Source: Scylla paramamosain (Eukaryota; Arthropoda; Malacostraca; Decapoda; Portunidae). Taken from it: a DNA stretch of 64,000 nucleotides. Shown piece by piece: positions 1 to 41,955 of this stretch; within the stretch, counting starts at the first letter, position 1; every line of letters begins with the position of its first letter. Below the pieces are notes generated by a model. That model saw only the letters and a list, made by a program, of their open reading frames with translations, did not search any database and was not told the DNA's origin. The stretch is taken from assembly GCF_035594125.1 (NCBI RefSeq), contig NC_087171.1:14140767-14204766 (forward strand), read 5' to 3'. Made by a program: the position numbers and the translations under genes.

Positions 1-1788
1 TGGACCGACAGTTCCTTCTCCTTGGCCGGATTATCCTAGAGACTTCCTGTATGTCATCCTGCGGGACTGGGTGGTGGAGACCTTCCTGGACCTGGGAACG
101 GGAACCATGAATATCTCCATCCCCATCGAGCCGAACCCCTTCAGACACTTCCAGTACATCGTGACGTGGGGCGAGGGGCGCCTCACGGCAGAAGTGCTCA
201 ATTGTGGTATGAACACCACCGCAGATGGCTATGAGACGTGCAGGAAAGTTGTGCCCCTGGCAAGGTTGCCCAGTAGTAGCAGCAGCAGCGCTCCCAGCCA
301 CCTGCTCAACGCCCAGGGACCTCTGCAGGTGGGCGGCGTTGCATCCATGGTCAGCTTCCTCCAGCTGGCGGATTCCTATGGCTGGACCCTCACGCCGCCC
401 AGCGCCTCCCCATTCGCCGGCTGCCTGCTGGAGCTGCGCCACAACGACCGCCTCTACGACCTCAACGCCACGGACTTCACCAAGCACGCCATTCACCCGT
501 GCGACGCCCCCAGGACCTCCCGGGTGGTGTTTGGGCGGCACTCCATCATCATCATCCTCGCCAGCCTCCTCAGCCTGCTGCGTAAGGCCTCCTCTTGTTG
601 TGGTTTATATACTAACACCTACAGGAGGCTCGTCGCGAAAACTGGAACTTTGGTCCTACGTAGATCATTCATTTTATAATCACTTGAAGAGGGAAATTGA
701 TACCTAGTCAGTAATACCCTGTGCATTAATTTATAAATCACAAAGCAAAAGGAGACGGAAAAGTAAAGTTAGTGAGTAGCTGCAATTGAGAGAAAGATTA
801 GACAAATTCATAGATGGGGATGACAGATGGAAATAGGTAGGCATGTTTTATACAAGGACTGCCACGTGTAAGCTTGATGGCTTCTTGCAGCTTATTTTCC
901 TATGTTTTGTTATGTATAAAAATAAAGAATGCACGCGCCTCTCCTCATGACAGTGCTGGTGGTGGTGATCCTGTGCCTGGCGCGCCGCGGGAGAAAGTCA
1001 CTCTCCTACCCCGACCTGGACCGCGAGCTGGTCAAGGAGACGATGGGCGGCACCGACCTGGAGGGCTTCGGCGAGAAGGACGTGACTCACTTCGACCTTA
1101 AGTTCCTGCAGGTGACCCCGGACGGCTACCTGGTGGGAGGTGAGTGGTAGTGGGAGGCCGGGGTGCCCCAGGGTCGGATGGGAGTGAATGTATCGTCTCC
1201 TCTTGCACGTAAGCATATGAGGAATGTTAAATGTTAAATAGACAGTGATAATGTTGGTGTAAATTTCACGAGTTATATTTGCGTGTGTGCTTATGTGTGC
1301 GGATAATAATAATAATAATGATAATAAAGTAGCAACAATAACAACTAACGTTTTATTGATAAGGAGAGTAGTCACCTAGCTGAAAATATATAAGCTTATA
1401 GACCAGAGGAGTAACCTCGCGGTGAAGGATTAAAAAGGTACACCATAATCATGTAAGATAGGACAAAAACGAAAAGGGGACTCGATATAAACTCGATATA
1501 AAACAAAATCATTCTTACGTAGTATCATGCATTCATGGTGTTGCCTCGGTGCTTCAAACCCTTACAGTACATCCCAGGGACTGCCACGTGTGGGTCTAAT
1601 GACTTCCTGCACCTTCCTTTATGTTCTTATGTTCTTATCTCAACTTTGCTTCCCTGCACAGACGAGAACGAGGGCCCGCTGCCAGACGTGACCCAGGACG
1701 CCTGTCACAGCAGCACCAGCGGCCCCCCGACCCAGCTGCCCGAGGGCGTCACTATCGGAGACTTCATCAAAGAGAACATTGTGAAGGT

Positions 1789-1862
<74 letters not shown>

Positions 1863-2127
1863 AAATAAATAAATAAGACCGTTGATCCACTTTGCTTTTG
1901 CTACCTAAATTTTCATTATTAGACATGAAAAACCAGCACACACCTGAGGATCGGTAGTAGAGAATAGTAGTGGTAGTAGTAGTAGTAGAGAATAGTAGTG
2001 GTAGTAGTAGTAGTAGTAGTAGTAGTAGTAATAGTGGATGACTAGGGAATGTATGGCTTTGTTGAGGAGGGGGGAAGGCGGATAGAAGCAGAACACCGTA
2101 GTTAATGAGTGAGTGGATGAGTTTGAC

Positions 2128-2203
<76 letters not shown>

Positions 2204-3198
2204 GAGTCAGACACAGGAGACAGACTGGCAAATCTGAACAAAATAGAGATAATTCGTCTAAGTTCTCTGTCACAAGAGTCACATGTTAGTGCGCGTGTCT
2301 GGCGAGCCGTGGTTCACTAAGTGTTTTAAGTAACCGCATTCTCAAACATTTCAGCGTCTGATCTCGATAACTTTCAGAAGCTCTTATGGAAGTAACTGGT
2401 TTCTAAGGATGTTTTCATGGTTCTTATGACGCTTTATAACAAGGATTCTGCTCTATCAATGGGCAAGATATCCATAAGAACCTGATTCATTATATTTGTG
2501 ACCTTTCAAAATAGTTTATACATCACAAAACGTTTGCTTACTGACCTGACGCGACAGTCACCCGAGGCACGTAGACGCATCACCGCAGGAAATCTTGGAC
2601 CTGTGTCATCTTTTGTAATGGCTGCATCTCTGTCCCTTGAGTTGCTAACTGTATGTCCCCCGTCTCTCCTTTGGTCCCCCCGCACAAGACTTGCTGCCCA
2701 GTCATCCCATCGGTTATTATGTTTGTATCTTTAGGTTAATGCACGAGGGAGCCAGCATTTTTTTTTTTTTTTTCAAGTTCGTGTCTTAAACTTTTGAATT
2801 ACTTTCTTTTTTTTTTGTTTCTCATTCTCTTGTCACATTTAAAAGATTCTTTCAGAAAGAGATTACCGGGGCATCTCATAGATTACATTGGATCGTTAGT
2901 TTTCGGTACCCTAACTCTGAGCGAAATATAGCGAACCTTTTTTTTTTTTACCTTGTAGCCCATCGCGCGCCATCATTAAACCTGCGGAAATATTCATTGC
3001 TTATAAATTTCAAGTAGTAGCGTGAGTTTAAACCCTTCCACCTCCCATCCTACGTCTCCCCTTCCTTTAGTCTGAACCTGGCTTCCGTCACAGGTGGACC
3101 AGCAGCACCAGGAGGTGGAAGACGTGCGTCACTACTGCGTGGAGGGGGACGAGATGTCTGCCGCCTCGTTGTCCTCCCTTACCTCCGGTCGGTGGTGC

Positions 3199-3239
<41 letters not shown>

Positions 3240-4304
3240 CAACGTTGTTTCATGGGACTCAGCTATTTTAATATCTTGCACTCGGCATTCTTCGCATCCA
3301 TTAGTCAAGTGTTTGTACAATATGTTTAGTTATCGCAGCAGAGTGGCATCATTATTACTCCGTTACTAAAAAATAAAACAAAGGCATAGAGTGTTTTGAC
3401 TCCTTTCGTGTAGATGGCGTCCCATAACAATAATCCTTCCTGTTTTTCTTACTGAGACAAAATTCAAACTCACTAAGGTTCTCGCGGTCTCCCAGGTTCC
3501 TCACGGGGCGACATGATCTTCGACTACCGGATGGACTGGGGTCAGAAGTTCGAAAAGCTTGCACAGATCTACTGCGCAGGAACTGAGGCGGACGAAGGCA
3601 GTGAGGACGACTCCCCCAACGCCCTAAATAAGCCGTCCAGAAGCCCACCATTCCTGCCTCTTGAGTCATCCAGTGAACTGAGCAGAAATGGGGTTCGGCC
3701 TTCTCCTCCTTCACCTGCTCCTTCTTCCCCATCGTCTTCGGTGGCAGCCGGGAACAGGTCCTCGTACATGACTAAATCTCACAAGAGGCCGCAGGCACCC
3801 GTCCTTGTCACCAAGAGCACAGCTAGTGGGCCTCCGACTTATGTGTCGCAAAGTAAATTAAGTGGTAGTGCCCAAGTAGAGACCTCCTCGCATTCCTCTT
3901 CACACAAGCTGAACCAACAGAAAATCGATCCTCAGTCAGTATCAAGTAATCATAAGTTAAAAGCGCCTCCCTCATCCCTTCCCTGCACACAGCAAGTAAA
4001 TGCACAAACTCTTAATAAAAATAAACGCAAGGTCGACCCTTCCGTTACTACCATCAATAACCTGTACACCAACCCCGCCCAGCGCTCCGCCGTGACCACA
4101 AAAGGATCGGACGCCTCCTGTGACAAGCCAGAGAAAACTTCAAAGGAACCCGTCGTGAATGGACACTTAATCACCAGCCCAGGACCCCGCCAGTGTGCAG
4201 AAAAGGCCGCGCCACAGTTAAGTGCAGCGGGCACCAAAAAATGTGACAACCAAAAGGCCGCCACGACGGCAAAATCGGCGAAAGGTGTGGAAACTTGGTG
4301 TTGA
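1..4304 (+). CDS. Classical cadherin, C-terminal part (5' end outside window)
   Basis: Adhesion receptor that links cell-cell contacts to catenins and actin at the plasma membrane. Five exons join in phase: 2-581, 954-1139, 1662-1786, 3094-3199 and 3496-4304, all with GT/AG borders; together they encode 601 residues ending in TGA. The first exon carries a laminin-G domain (GTGTMN; Cys pair around FAGCLLEL and HPCDAP) with three N-glycosylation sequons (NIS, NTT, NAT). The membrane span is split by intron 1 (SIIIILASLLSLL then LVVVILCL), followed by the basic stop-transfer ARRGRK. The juxtamembrane region has GFGEKDVTHFDL (p120-catenin site), and the distal tail has DVRHYCVEG, SLSSL and DWGQKFEKLAQIY (beta-catenin site). 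The order LG, membrane span, catenin tail is typical of arthropod classical cadherins. I cannot separate the DE- and N-cadherin types. About 240 Ser/Pro/Lys-rich residues follow the catenin core, a longer tail than usual. Exon 4 may end at 3187 instead of 3199. Poly(A) signal candidates are ATTAAA 4508-4513 and AATAAA 4642-4647. Confidence 0.9.
1793..1860 (+). repeat. (GA)n microsatellite starting inside a cadherin splice donor
   Basis: An uninterrupted GA array begins about six bases after the GTGAGA donor at 1787, so the array lies directly against the 5' splice site of the intron after exon 3. Confidence 0.95.
1966..2034 (+). repeat. (TAG)n trinucleotide repeat
   Basis: Imperfect TAGTAG array with two runs separated by a short AGAATAGTAGTGG interruption, inside a cadherin intron. 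Confidence 0.9.
2131..2200 (+). repeat. (GA)n microsatellite
   Basis: Pure GA dinucleotide array in the 1.3-kb cadherin intron between exons ending at 1786 and starting at 3094. The rest of that intron has poly-T runs near 2758 and 2939 and nothing else I recognise. Confidence 0.95.
3202..3237 (+). repeat. (GA)n microsatellite at a splice donor
   Basis: GA array that starts within the GTAAGA donor of cadherin exon 4 (3200). This is the second donor in the gene to run straight into a GA array. Confidence 0.9.
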
Positions 4305-7300
4305 TGATTGGAAAGGTTAGAGCAGAGAAAATAAGTGAACTCAAGATGGTGATTAGCCTTGCCCTACCTTTTGCTCAATTGAAGCTTAATACAGACATTG
4401 TGTTCTCTGAATGAGTAAAGTGCGGACTGAATCAGCAGATTGTGTATGTGAGCTCCGAACTCAGAGGGGCTAATGACCGGTGAATGCATTTGTCCTGTTT
4501 TTCCATTATTAAAAGTGTACTCCATCGCTGACGTGTTTTTTGACTTAACTCATATTTCCATTACTCTTGGTAAGTGCTGTATGAAGTTATGTCGTAATTT
4601 ACAGAAGCTAGAATGGTTAGACTTTATTAACATCGTTTTCAAATAAAGATACGCCTTTTACGTAAGCATGCCTAGCTTTTTTGTCTAATATTCTGTGAAC
4701 GGTGAAGGAGTTGCAGGAAGGGATGAAAGTCAGGAAGGAAAAACTCGAGTTACTTGTCCGGAGCCTCGAGTGAATGGCTGATTGTGAAGCAATGAGCTCT
4801 ACTGAGGTCAGCGTGGTGAGAGAAGTCAGGCGGAAGTGGTGGAAAACAGCTTCCAGGCATTTTCTCTTGCTGTAACAGCGCACCTGAAGTATCTGGTTTC
4901 TTAAACTGTTAGATACTGTGCTTAATTTTTCCGTTAATTGTTAGAAGTCAGTTACTGAGAGAGAATGAAGAAAATCAGCCAGCCAATTAACACAGCAGCG
5001 CCAGACGAGACAACAGGAGGTCGAGGAAATATGTACCGTAAGTTAACCAATGTTTTACTAGAACACTCCCATAGCAGTACTTTGAAGACCGATATGCCTA
5101 TATTAGCATGGGTAGCAGCCCTTTTCCACTGTATTGTTCTGTATACAATCAGTAAAAATAGTACAGTCGCAGTCTCGAGTTGTGTCCTGCTTCGTCGCCT
5201 CCCCCCTCACCAGCACTCGCCTCGCTCTCCTCTCACGACGCAACGTTGTTCAAACCTTCGAACCTGAGCTGGTTGCGATTCATCATGGTGATGAAACAGG
5301 ACAACTTATGACCGCGATTATACATTAGCTGTTATGTTGGACTGAATTTGATGGATAAATAATTTTCGATTGAATGATATTGATGAGAAAAACACTATTA
5401 TGTAAAGAAAATAACTGATTATGTTTATTCGCTAGTGCTGTCACCATTTTCAAATGAAAATCTTTAACCAATATTTTGGAGTTCATTTTTTTCATTTCTT
5501 TTCTAAACTTTTAATACAGTTATACGAACAACTTATCGACTTTAGTGGAGGAACTAAACATGATTCTCTTTCAAATGAACATGCAGAAAGAAGGAAAACT
5601 ACATACGACTGAAATTAACTTTATTTTTTAAACAAACAAGCAGCCTTGACAAAAAAAAAAAAGTAAAGGCTTTATGATGTACCATATACCTACAGATATC
5701 AAACACTCATTACTGCAGCTGGCTAAGCAAAAAGATGTCACATGTTTGAAGGTACAGTTGCATCATTTAATCGTAATGTTAAGATTTACACCGACATTCA
5801 CCATATCTCAAGTTATGCTCTGAAACGCAATCCCTATCCTCTCTTGATTTCCCTTGTACATTATTAATGTTTTTGTGCTGCAGAATTAGTCTTTTCAATT
5901 AAATGCTGTGAAACATCTGCACGTGGCAGCTCAGCCTTCCAATCTTATGGATTCTTTGATGCCCATCCTCACCTTTGTCTTCCAATATGGAGGATCCTGT
6001 GCTGTTTTTTTACTTTCATTAGTCTGCAATCCTTACCCATGAACTATGACCGGCTGAGAACAAAATTTACTTTATAACTGAAAAAAAAAATCATTTCAAG
6101 GCAAGAAACCAGAAAGATATCAGCAGATGTAGTGTTAAATACAACTTGGGAATAAATGTGGGAGTGGTGGTGGTAGCAATGGCAATGAATATGATTCACT
6201 GTCACACATACTCCAAGGCAATATTCAACACTTACATCTGCTAAACACCTTCCACTTTCTTGTTTTCTTCACTTGGAAGGCAAATGACCTTCGCACTCTA
6301 CTCTCACAGCTCACAGACAAAAATTCAGTGAAAGTGAGCAAATAAAATTAAAGTTTGTTAATACACAAATCTGCAAATGGTGAAATCAGTATGTATGGGT
6401 GCAGTGCAATGTGCAAAACACCCAAAAGGAAGAGGCAACTTCCTGGGAAAAAAAAATAAAAAATAAATAAATAAATAAGAAAAAAAAATAGCCTCAGCAG
6501 CTTTGCATCATGGCTTGTTACTACCTTATGTGGCAAATGGCACCCACTCAACCTGCAAGCTGCACCTCGAAGGCCTACCACCCTGAGCATTACTTCCACT
6601 GGTTCCATCTTTCCACTTCCTACTTCCACCTGTTCTATCTTTCCAGGAAGAGGATTCACCGAGATCCATAAGGTCATTATTATTCAAAGAAACAGAAGAC
6701 AAGATAACAATAACCAGTTAATGATCACAGCATAATTAAGAATAAAGCGATGAAAAAGCAGCAATATATGAAAACATATACTACAGGAAGATTTGAAAGA
6801 CAACCTGGCAATAAGAAGCTTAGGAAGTTTTGACATTCTCAAAACTAATAATACAAATCTGAGAGGACACCAGGAGCCTTAAACAAAAATAACCTTCTGA
6901 ACTTTAAAGATTCTAGAGACAATTTGGCAGTAAAGAGAAACTTAGGAAGTTATGACACTCTCTCAAAACTTATCAAACAAATCTGAGAAAAAAGACAAGC
7001 AGGACTCTAAAATAAAAATAATCTAATGTACTTCAGCAGGTCATGCATGCTTATAATAGAGAAAATATACATAGAGAAAAATTTAAATACAAATTTCAGA
7101 AGACCAGGACCCAAAGATAAAAATAACCTTCTGTACTTCAGCAGGTCCTACATGCTTACAATAGAAAAAAAAAAATGTTTTCATATGAAGAGCACTTTAT
7201 GACAATGGAACAGCTCAAAGATCAGAAGAGTCTTAAAAACTAATAAAAAATTTAATGGCCCATATCTCTAAACAAGATTTTTTTCAATTTCAAAATATAT

Positions 7301-7724
7301 CTCCTCAGTGATTATGAGCAGATTTCAATAAAACTAAGACTTAGAAATAAATGTTACAAGTAAAGTAAGACAGTTCAAATTCAATAATGTACAGATTTCT
7401 AAACATCCTATTCTGAAGTATTTGAATAAGAGATGTGGCAGTGTGGTAAGTGTGAGGGAGAACATGGAATTAAAGATCATAGCACTTACCTATGTGATGG
7501 TCCTCACTTCAAAAAGTTTCATATGCATAGTAACTAAAAATTTTGGATATTTATTAGCCATTTCCCTTAACATAATACTATTTGAGCTCTTTTCTGCTAC
7601 AGGCTTAACAAATGGCATTGAAAAGCAGTAGCCTTACACAAATCTGCCATACAGCTTATCTCAGTGAGGACATTTTCATCATTGCAGAGATATTACGTGA
7701 GAGAACAGAACTTTCTATGCTTCT
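4305..7724. other. Spacer between convergent cadherin and Dnmt3 genes
   Basis: No supported coding region. It should contain the 3' UTR of the cadherin at its left end and that of Dnmt3 at its right end: a TTTATT at 7550-7555 reads AATAAA on the minus strand about 170 nt past the Dnmt3 stop. Open frames of 60-110 codons here have no family features and biased AT content. A GAAACTTAGGAAGTTNTGACA-like motif recurs near 6820 and 6940 and a CTTCAGCAGGTC motif near 7031 and 7137, suggesting an old local duplication. Confidence 0.6.
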
Positions 7725-25856
<18,132 letters not shown>

Positions 25857-25858
25857 AT

Positions 25859-25862
25859 TCTG
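25859..25862 (-). promoter_or_regulatory. 3' splice site just ahead of the Dnmt3 start codon
   Basis: On the minus strand a pyrimidine-rich TTGTCCTCAG precedes AATATGGGG. The coding start therefore lies three bases into an exon, and the promoter must be further right, probably in 26-28 kb. I did not find the leader exon. Confidence 0.6.
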
Positions 25863-26579
25863 AGGACAACAGTGCAACTGTGTACTGATGTTGCTATGAG
25901 AAAAATTTGACATGTATGGAACTGGCATTTACTATATATCCTACGACAGACTGCAATGCTGTTTTAACCATGACTTTAGGGCTGTCTTGCCTGCTATCGG
26001 TAACTGTACACTCCTTTTTTTTTTTTTCAGATACATCCTCAGTCCTTGGTTTGTGCTCCAATATATGGTAGTGTTTCTGTTCCATAGTCCATAATGTTTT
26101 ATAAGTTTACATCACTATGTGGCTTTTTCATCCCTGACAAGTCCGGTTGTTCAGCCAGACCAGGGATATGTTAGATTAATTAACCTCAGGTTTTGAGCAG
26201 CACCAGTTTAAAAAAATAATGAATCTAATTATGTAAAATTTTCCATGCATCTAATGACATGCCCTGCTTCAATTCTTATGTGTTTTAACAAATTTTCTAT
26301 TCATTGAGTACACTTGACCCTCCACCAAAGTAACTGAAGGATCCATTAATTTGAAGTCTATAACTGATTTTCCACCAATTGCCAGCCCCCACACATACTG
26401 CAATTTTTTTTACCTTTGGAAGTACACATTGTATAATTCAGTTCTATGAGCCAAGAAGCTTGAAGATGATATAATTCTAGCTTTACCAGTAATGACACTC
26501 ACTTACCTTGATGAAAATTTACCTAATATGTTTGTTTGTCTCAACCATCAATGAAGGTAGTGATCAAAAGTAATCTTTC

Positions 26580-26852
26580 CCTATACAATGTGGTGGATTA
26601 AGGGTGAGGCTCACATTAAAATCTTATAGAATGGCCTCGTTTTGCTCCTACAGACTTTAAAAATGTCATATTAGGTAATTCTCTGGTAAACTCTGGAACT
26701 CCCTGCCTGCTTCTGTATTTCCACCTTCCTATGACTTGAATTCCTTCAAGAGGGAGGTTTCAAGACACTTATTCATCAATATTTTATTATTGGATTTTTG
26801 TTGCCCTTGGCCAGTGTCCTTCCTACATAAAAAAAAAAAAAAAAAAAAAAAT
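26580..26852 (+). mobile_element. LINE 3' end with poly(A) tail
   Basis: The plus strand reads the conserved C-terminal block WNSLPA, YDLNSFKREVSRH, then CCCTTGGCCAGTGTCCTTC and a pure A run at 26828-26851. This is the 3' terminus of a retrotransposed non-LTR element, upstream of the Dnmt3 start and antisense to it. Confidence 0.7.
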
Positions 26853-27919
26853 TGCTATCCAAATTAAATTATCTTATGTGCTCAGTTTAGGCAAGGTAAC
26901 AGTGAAGTGCTTAACTGTGCTTTTCAAAACTTAATATAACATCGCTCTTCAAGTCTCCATACCCCCATTGTCCCAGCTCTCTCCTGCCCAGGTAGTTAGG
27001 GTCAATGTGAAGCATTTTAGTTTTTTTTTTTTTTTTATGTGACCATAATCCGTAATACATGAAAGTATGTGGAAGAAGGTATTCTTTGGCAAAAAAAATA
27101 AATAAATAAATACTACGTAAAAACACCAACATATCGAAAACAGAGGCAAGCTTCTATCATACCTATCATACAGAGCCAACAGCGGCTCTGGCAGACTTTC
27201 GGACACGGACATCACACATCAGTCACCATCAGTCCATTTCCTCTCAAAGATTCACCAGACCAGCGTGACCACAAGTATTTCTACGCAGTTTGTTCTACTC
27301 TCAATCTTTCATCAGTTTTATTACCCAACAATACATAGAACACATGAATCAATCAAAGAATATAGCTAGAGTGAACAAATTATTAAAGGAATCTGGACTT
27401 TATTTGATCCACGTCACTAATCTTCCAGAAACACAAATGGCGACGAGTGCAGGGTAGCGTTCACCATGCTATTTTCTTCATATCTTTAGTTTCTTGTTAT
27501 CACTTGCACTACACACTGTTACTAATTTCTGTTATCCTTAACGATTAAAATTTATTGTATTTATGAAGCTAAACTTTCTATAAATGCAAAAAATAAATAA
27601 ATAAATAAATAAGAGGCCCTCTTTACCTTAGCGTGGTGTACAGCAGTATTGAAGTGGCATTTACATTAACGCTCCTTCCAACCATCACTTGATTTGATTC
27701 TTGTCTGTTTAATTTCATTCCTTTCCTAAGTATTGCTTTTTTTTCTCTCTCTCTCTCTTATCAATCAAAATTCATAAATCAATCCTTTTGCCCCATCAAT
27801 ATCGAATGAAAATAAATAAGTGTGTGATTCACTGATTCGAGCATATCCAAGTTTCAAGAAGAGCCTATATTTTGAAGCTCACACAGAACAATTAATTGTT
27901 TTCAAAAGCGACATATATG

Positions 27920-28039
<120 letters not shown>

Positions 28040-28167
28040 ATTTGGGAAAAAAGAAGTTGCCGTTCCCATGGAGGTATGTATTATAATACCTCCATGGCCA
28101 TTCCAAAAGGCCTACTTCCTCAAGTGCTGACTCAGAAATCTTGTCAGCTGTAAGAGCAGGATCAAGA

Positions 28168-29412
28168 TTATAAATTGAAACAAGTGCAAGAATACAAGTA
28201 CTTAGGGATGTGGATGAGTCCTAATGGGTGTGGAAAGGCAAAGAATGAAAAGAAAAGTATGGTAAACCAGTGGGTAAGTCGACTGGAAAACGCGGCAAGG
28301 ATGAGAGCGAGTAAGTATGATGTGTTGAGAGAAGTGTGGAAGAGTGTGGTTGTGCCAAGTATAATGTATGGTATGGATGTGATTGCATGGAATGAAAGTG
28401 AAATTGATAAGTTGGAAGTGAGGCAGAATAGAGTAGCAAGGATGGCACTGAGTGCACCGAGGTACACAGCAGTAGAAACCTTGAGAGAGGTGATATGGGA
28501 TGGAGCACTTTTTAGGGGAAGATTCACAAAAGCCACACTTAGGTACAAGATTAGGCTTGAGAGAATGGATGATGCAAGAATAGCAAGAAAGGTGTACCTG
28601 TGGAATGAAAGTGGAAGCAAATGGAGGAAGAGGTGCATGAGAATGACAGACAGGAGTGGATTACAAGTGGTGTGGGCGATGAGAATGACTGGGAGGAATC
28701 AAAATGAGCGTGAATGGGTGTTAACAAGAGGAGGCAGAGTGGGAGCTGAATGGGATGTGAGAAAATGGAAGAATGAGAGAGAGAAGTGAAATGTGTGGGA
28801 CTGAATGAATGGAAGAATGAGAAGGAAAGAAAGAAGACCCTGGAATGGTACAAGGAAAAAGAGGCCCCGATGTATGAAAGGTGGTATGATGGAAGACTGG
28901 GAAGTGATCTTCTCTTCCGAGCTAGGGCGCAGTGTATGGATGTGAACGCATGGAGTTACAGATGATAAGAGTCCCGCAGCAAAGTGTGCCAGATGTGTGA
29001 CATGGGAGAGGATGAGACGGTGGAACATGTGGTGCTGGAATGTGTGAAGTATGCCGGAGACAGGAATGAGATGATGTAAGTGATACTGACTGAGTTAAGG
29101 CATAATAGGAATGAAAGAGTGGAGAAGACAGGAATGGAATGGATAATGTTGTTGCTGAGACTGTGTAGAGAGGCAAATGAAAGGATGATTGGGGCGGTGA
29201 AAGAGTTTCTGGAGAGAATGCGGCGTGCCAGATGTAAAAACAATTAGTGTAGAGGATGTTGTTCGTTTCTCTTTTTTTTTTTTTTCTTTTCTTTTCTTTT
29301 CCCCCCTTCTACAGGAGTTGCCGATCCAAAGGCTTGGCTTAGGAGTGATCTCGAGCCACCTGTACCATCAAGATCAAGATCATCAGCACCACGCGGAGCA
29401 GACTGCAGAGTA
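28168..29412 (+). mobile_element. Non-LTR retrotransposon C-terminal fragment
   Basis: An open frame of about 200 codons (28175-28789) begins in the post-palm region (QEYKYLGMWMSPNG) and continues through SIMYGMDVIAWNE and QNRVARMALSAP, followed after frameshifts by CQMCDMGEDETVEHVVLEC, a CCHC zinc knuckle. A T-rich tract then leads into a LINE 3' UTR-like tail (LLQELPIQ, 29310-29410). It is 5' truncated and decayed. It ends about 80 bp before the NOP2 start codon. Confidence 0.75.
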
Positions 29413-29492
29413 AACAGTGAAGGCAGCGTGCTGTCGTTGCATTGCAGCCCTAAATATTTTCATCATAGACGTAATAATATAAAGCGACAAAC

Positions 29493-40269
<10,777 letters not shown>

Positions 40270-40337
40270 ATATGATGGAATGAGAAGTTGATTTATGGTC
40301 TCTGCTAGAATACATACAGTTATCCTCTCATTCTGTA

Positions 40338-40339
40338 TC

Positions 40340-40397
<58 letters not shown>

Positions 40398-40460
40398 GTT
40401 ATTGTTATTATTTTATTTTATTTATTTATTTTTTATTATTATTATTATTATTTTATTTTA
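40338..40460 (+). repeat. (TTA)n repeats after the NOP2 stop
   Basis: Two TTA arrays and intervening TTTA runs, about 70 bp past the stop codon and so probably in the 3' UTR. Confidence 0.9.
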
Positions 40461-41096
40461 TTTATTTTTTTAATTTTTTTAGATCACTTGACCAATCTGG
40501 ATGGCATTCAAGGTGACATTTTGTATGGTTGTGCTGAATGAGAGCTGTTATTGTCATGAAGAATGAAAGTGTTATTGTCATGAACAATGAAAGTGGTATC
40601 TGCATATATATATGGTGTGTCACTTTCTTTTAAGAATAATTTATAGCTTATGAAAGAGGAGATATCCTCTCTGTAACAAAGGATTGACTCCATCAGATTG
40701 AGGATTAAGATTCAATACTTCAAGTTGCTTCTTCTATCTCTTCAACTGAGGTTGATGAGAATGTTATGCACCAGTGGTGAGTTTCCATTGCTTTTTATTT
40801 ATTTACCTAGTTTTCTTTCCTTTTTTTTAGGATAACAGCAGTTTTGGTAAACCACCAACTCACCAGCTCCCATGGTTACAGAGCCTTGCAAAATTAACCA
40901 TTTCATTAGTCAGCCATCATTTGTATGTAGATATTGTTTCTATAAGGTTTTTGAAAGGGATAAGCAAGTAATAGTTATGTCACTAAACATAAGAAAAATC
41001 TTTTAAGAAAGGCCCTTTGCTGCTCTTCTTCCCCTTGGGATTATAAACAGATTACGAATGTAAAATGTAGGCTTTTAAGAAAGTAATATGAAGTCT

Positions 41097-41436
<340 letters not shown>

Positions 41437-41955
41437 TTTATTTTATGTCACTTTTACTTCATCCTTTCTCACTCTCTCACTTATATATGTAATTCCATTT
41501 TCATTCTCAGTCAGCCTCATTTTACTTAGCAATCCTTAGAATTGTTAGGATTTGTTTTCACAGAGAGAGGGGGGGGGGGCTCTGACTTAGGCAGGATTTA
41601 CTGTATGTATATGCATGACGCTGACAATAGATAAATGTGACCTATACTTCTCAAAGCAATGGGAAACTCAGGGTGATAATGCATGAAACTCGGGATAGTA
41701 AGAATTTAGGATTTGACATGAAACTAGGGAGGGTACTATATATATTTGATGTGTTATCTCAAATTTAGTAGTGCAAATGTGCTAATTTTGATGGGTTTTT
41801 TTTTTTTAAGTTGTGGATTTTTTATATTATTTTCTGGTTCCCTGGAACCAATTAATTTTTTTCCATAGGTTCTTCAGTTGCCATAACACATTTGCTATAA
41901 TGAACGCTACATTGGAACGAATCATGTTCATTGTCATGTACCCTAGTGTATATAA

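Noticed and set aside
4965..5328. Overlapping plus-strand frames of 64-100 codons between the cadherin and Dnmt3
   Set aside because: No conserved features, and the frames overlap each other in different phases.
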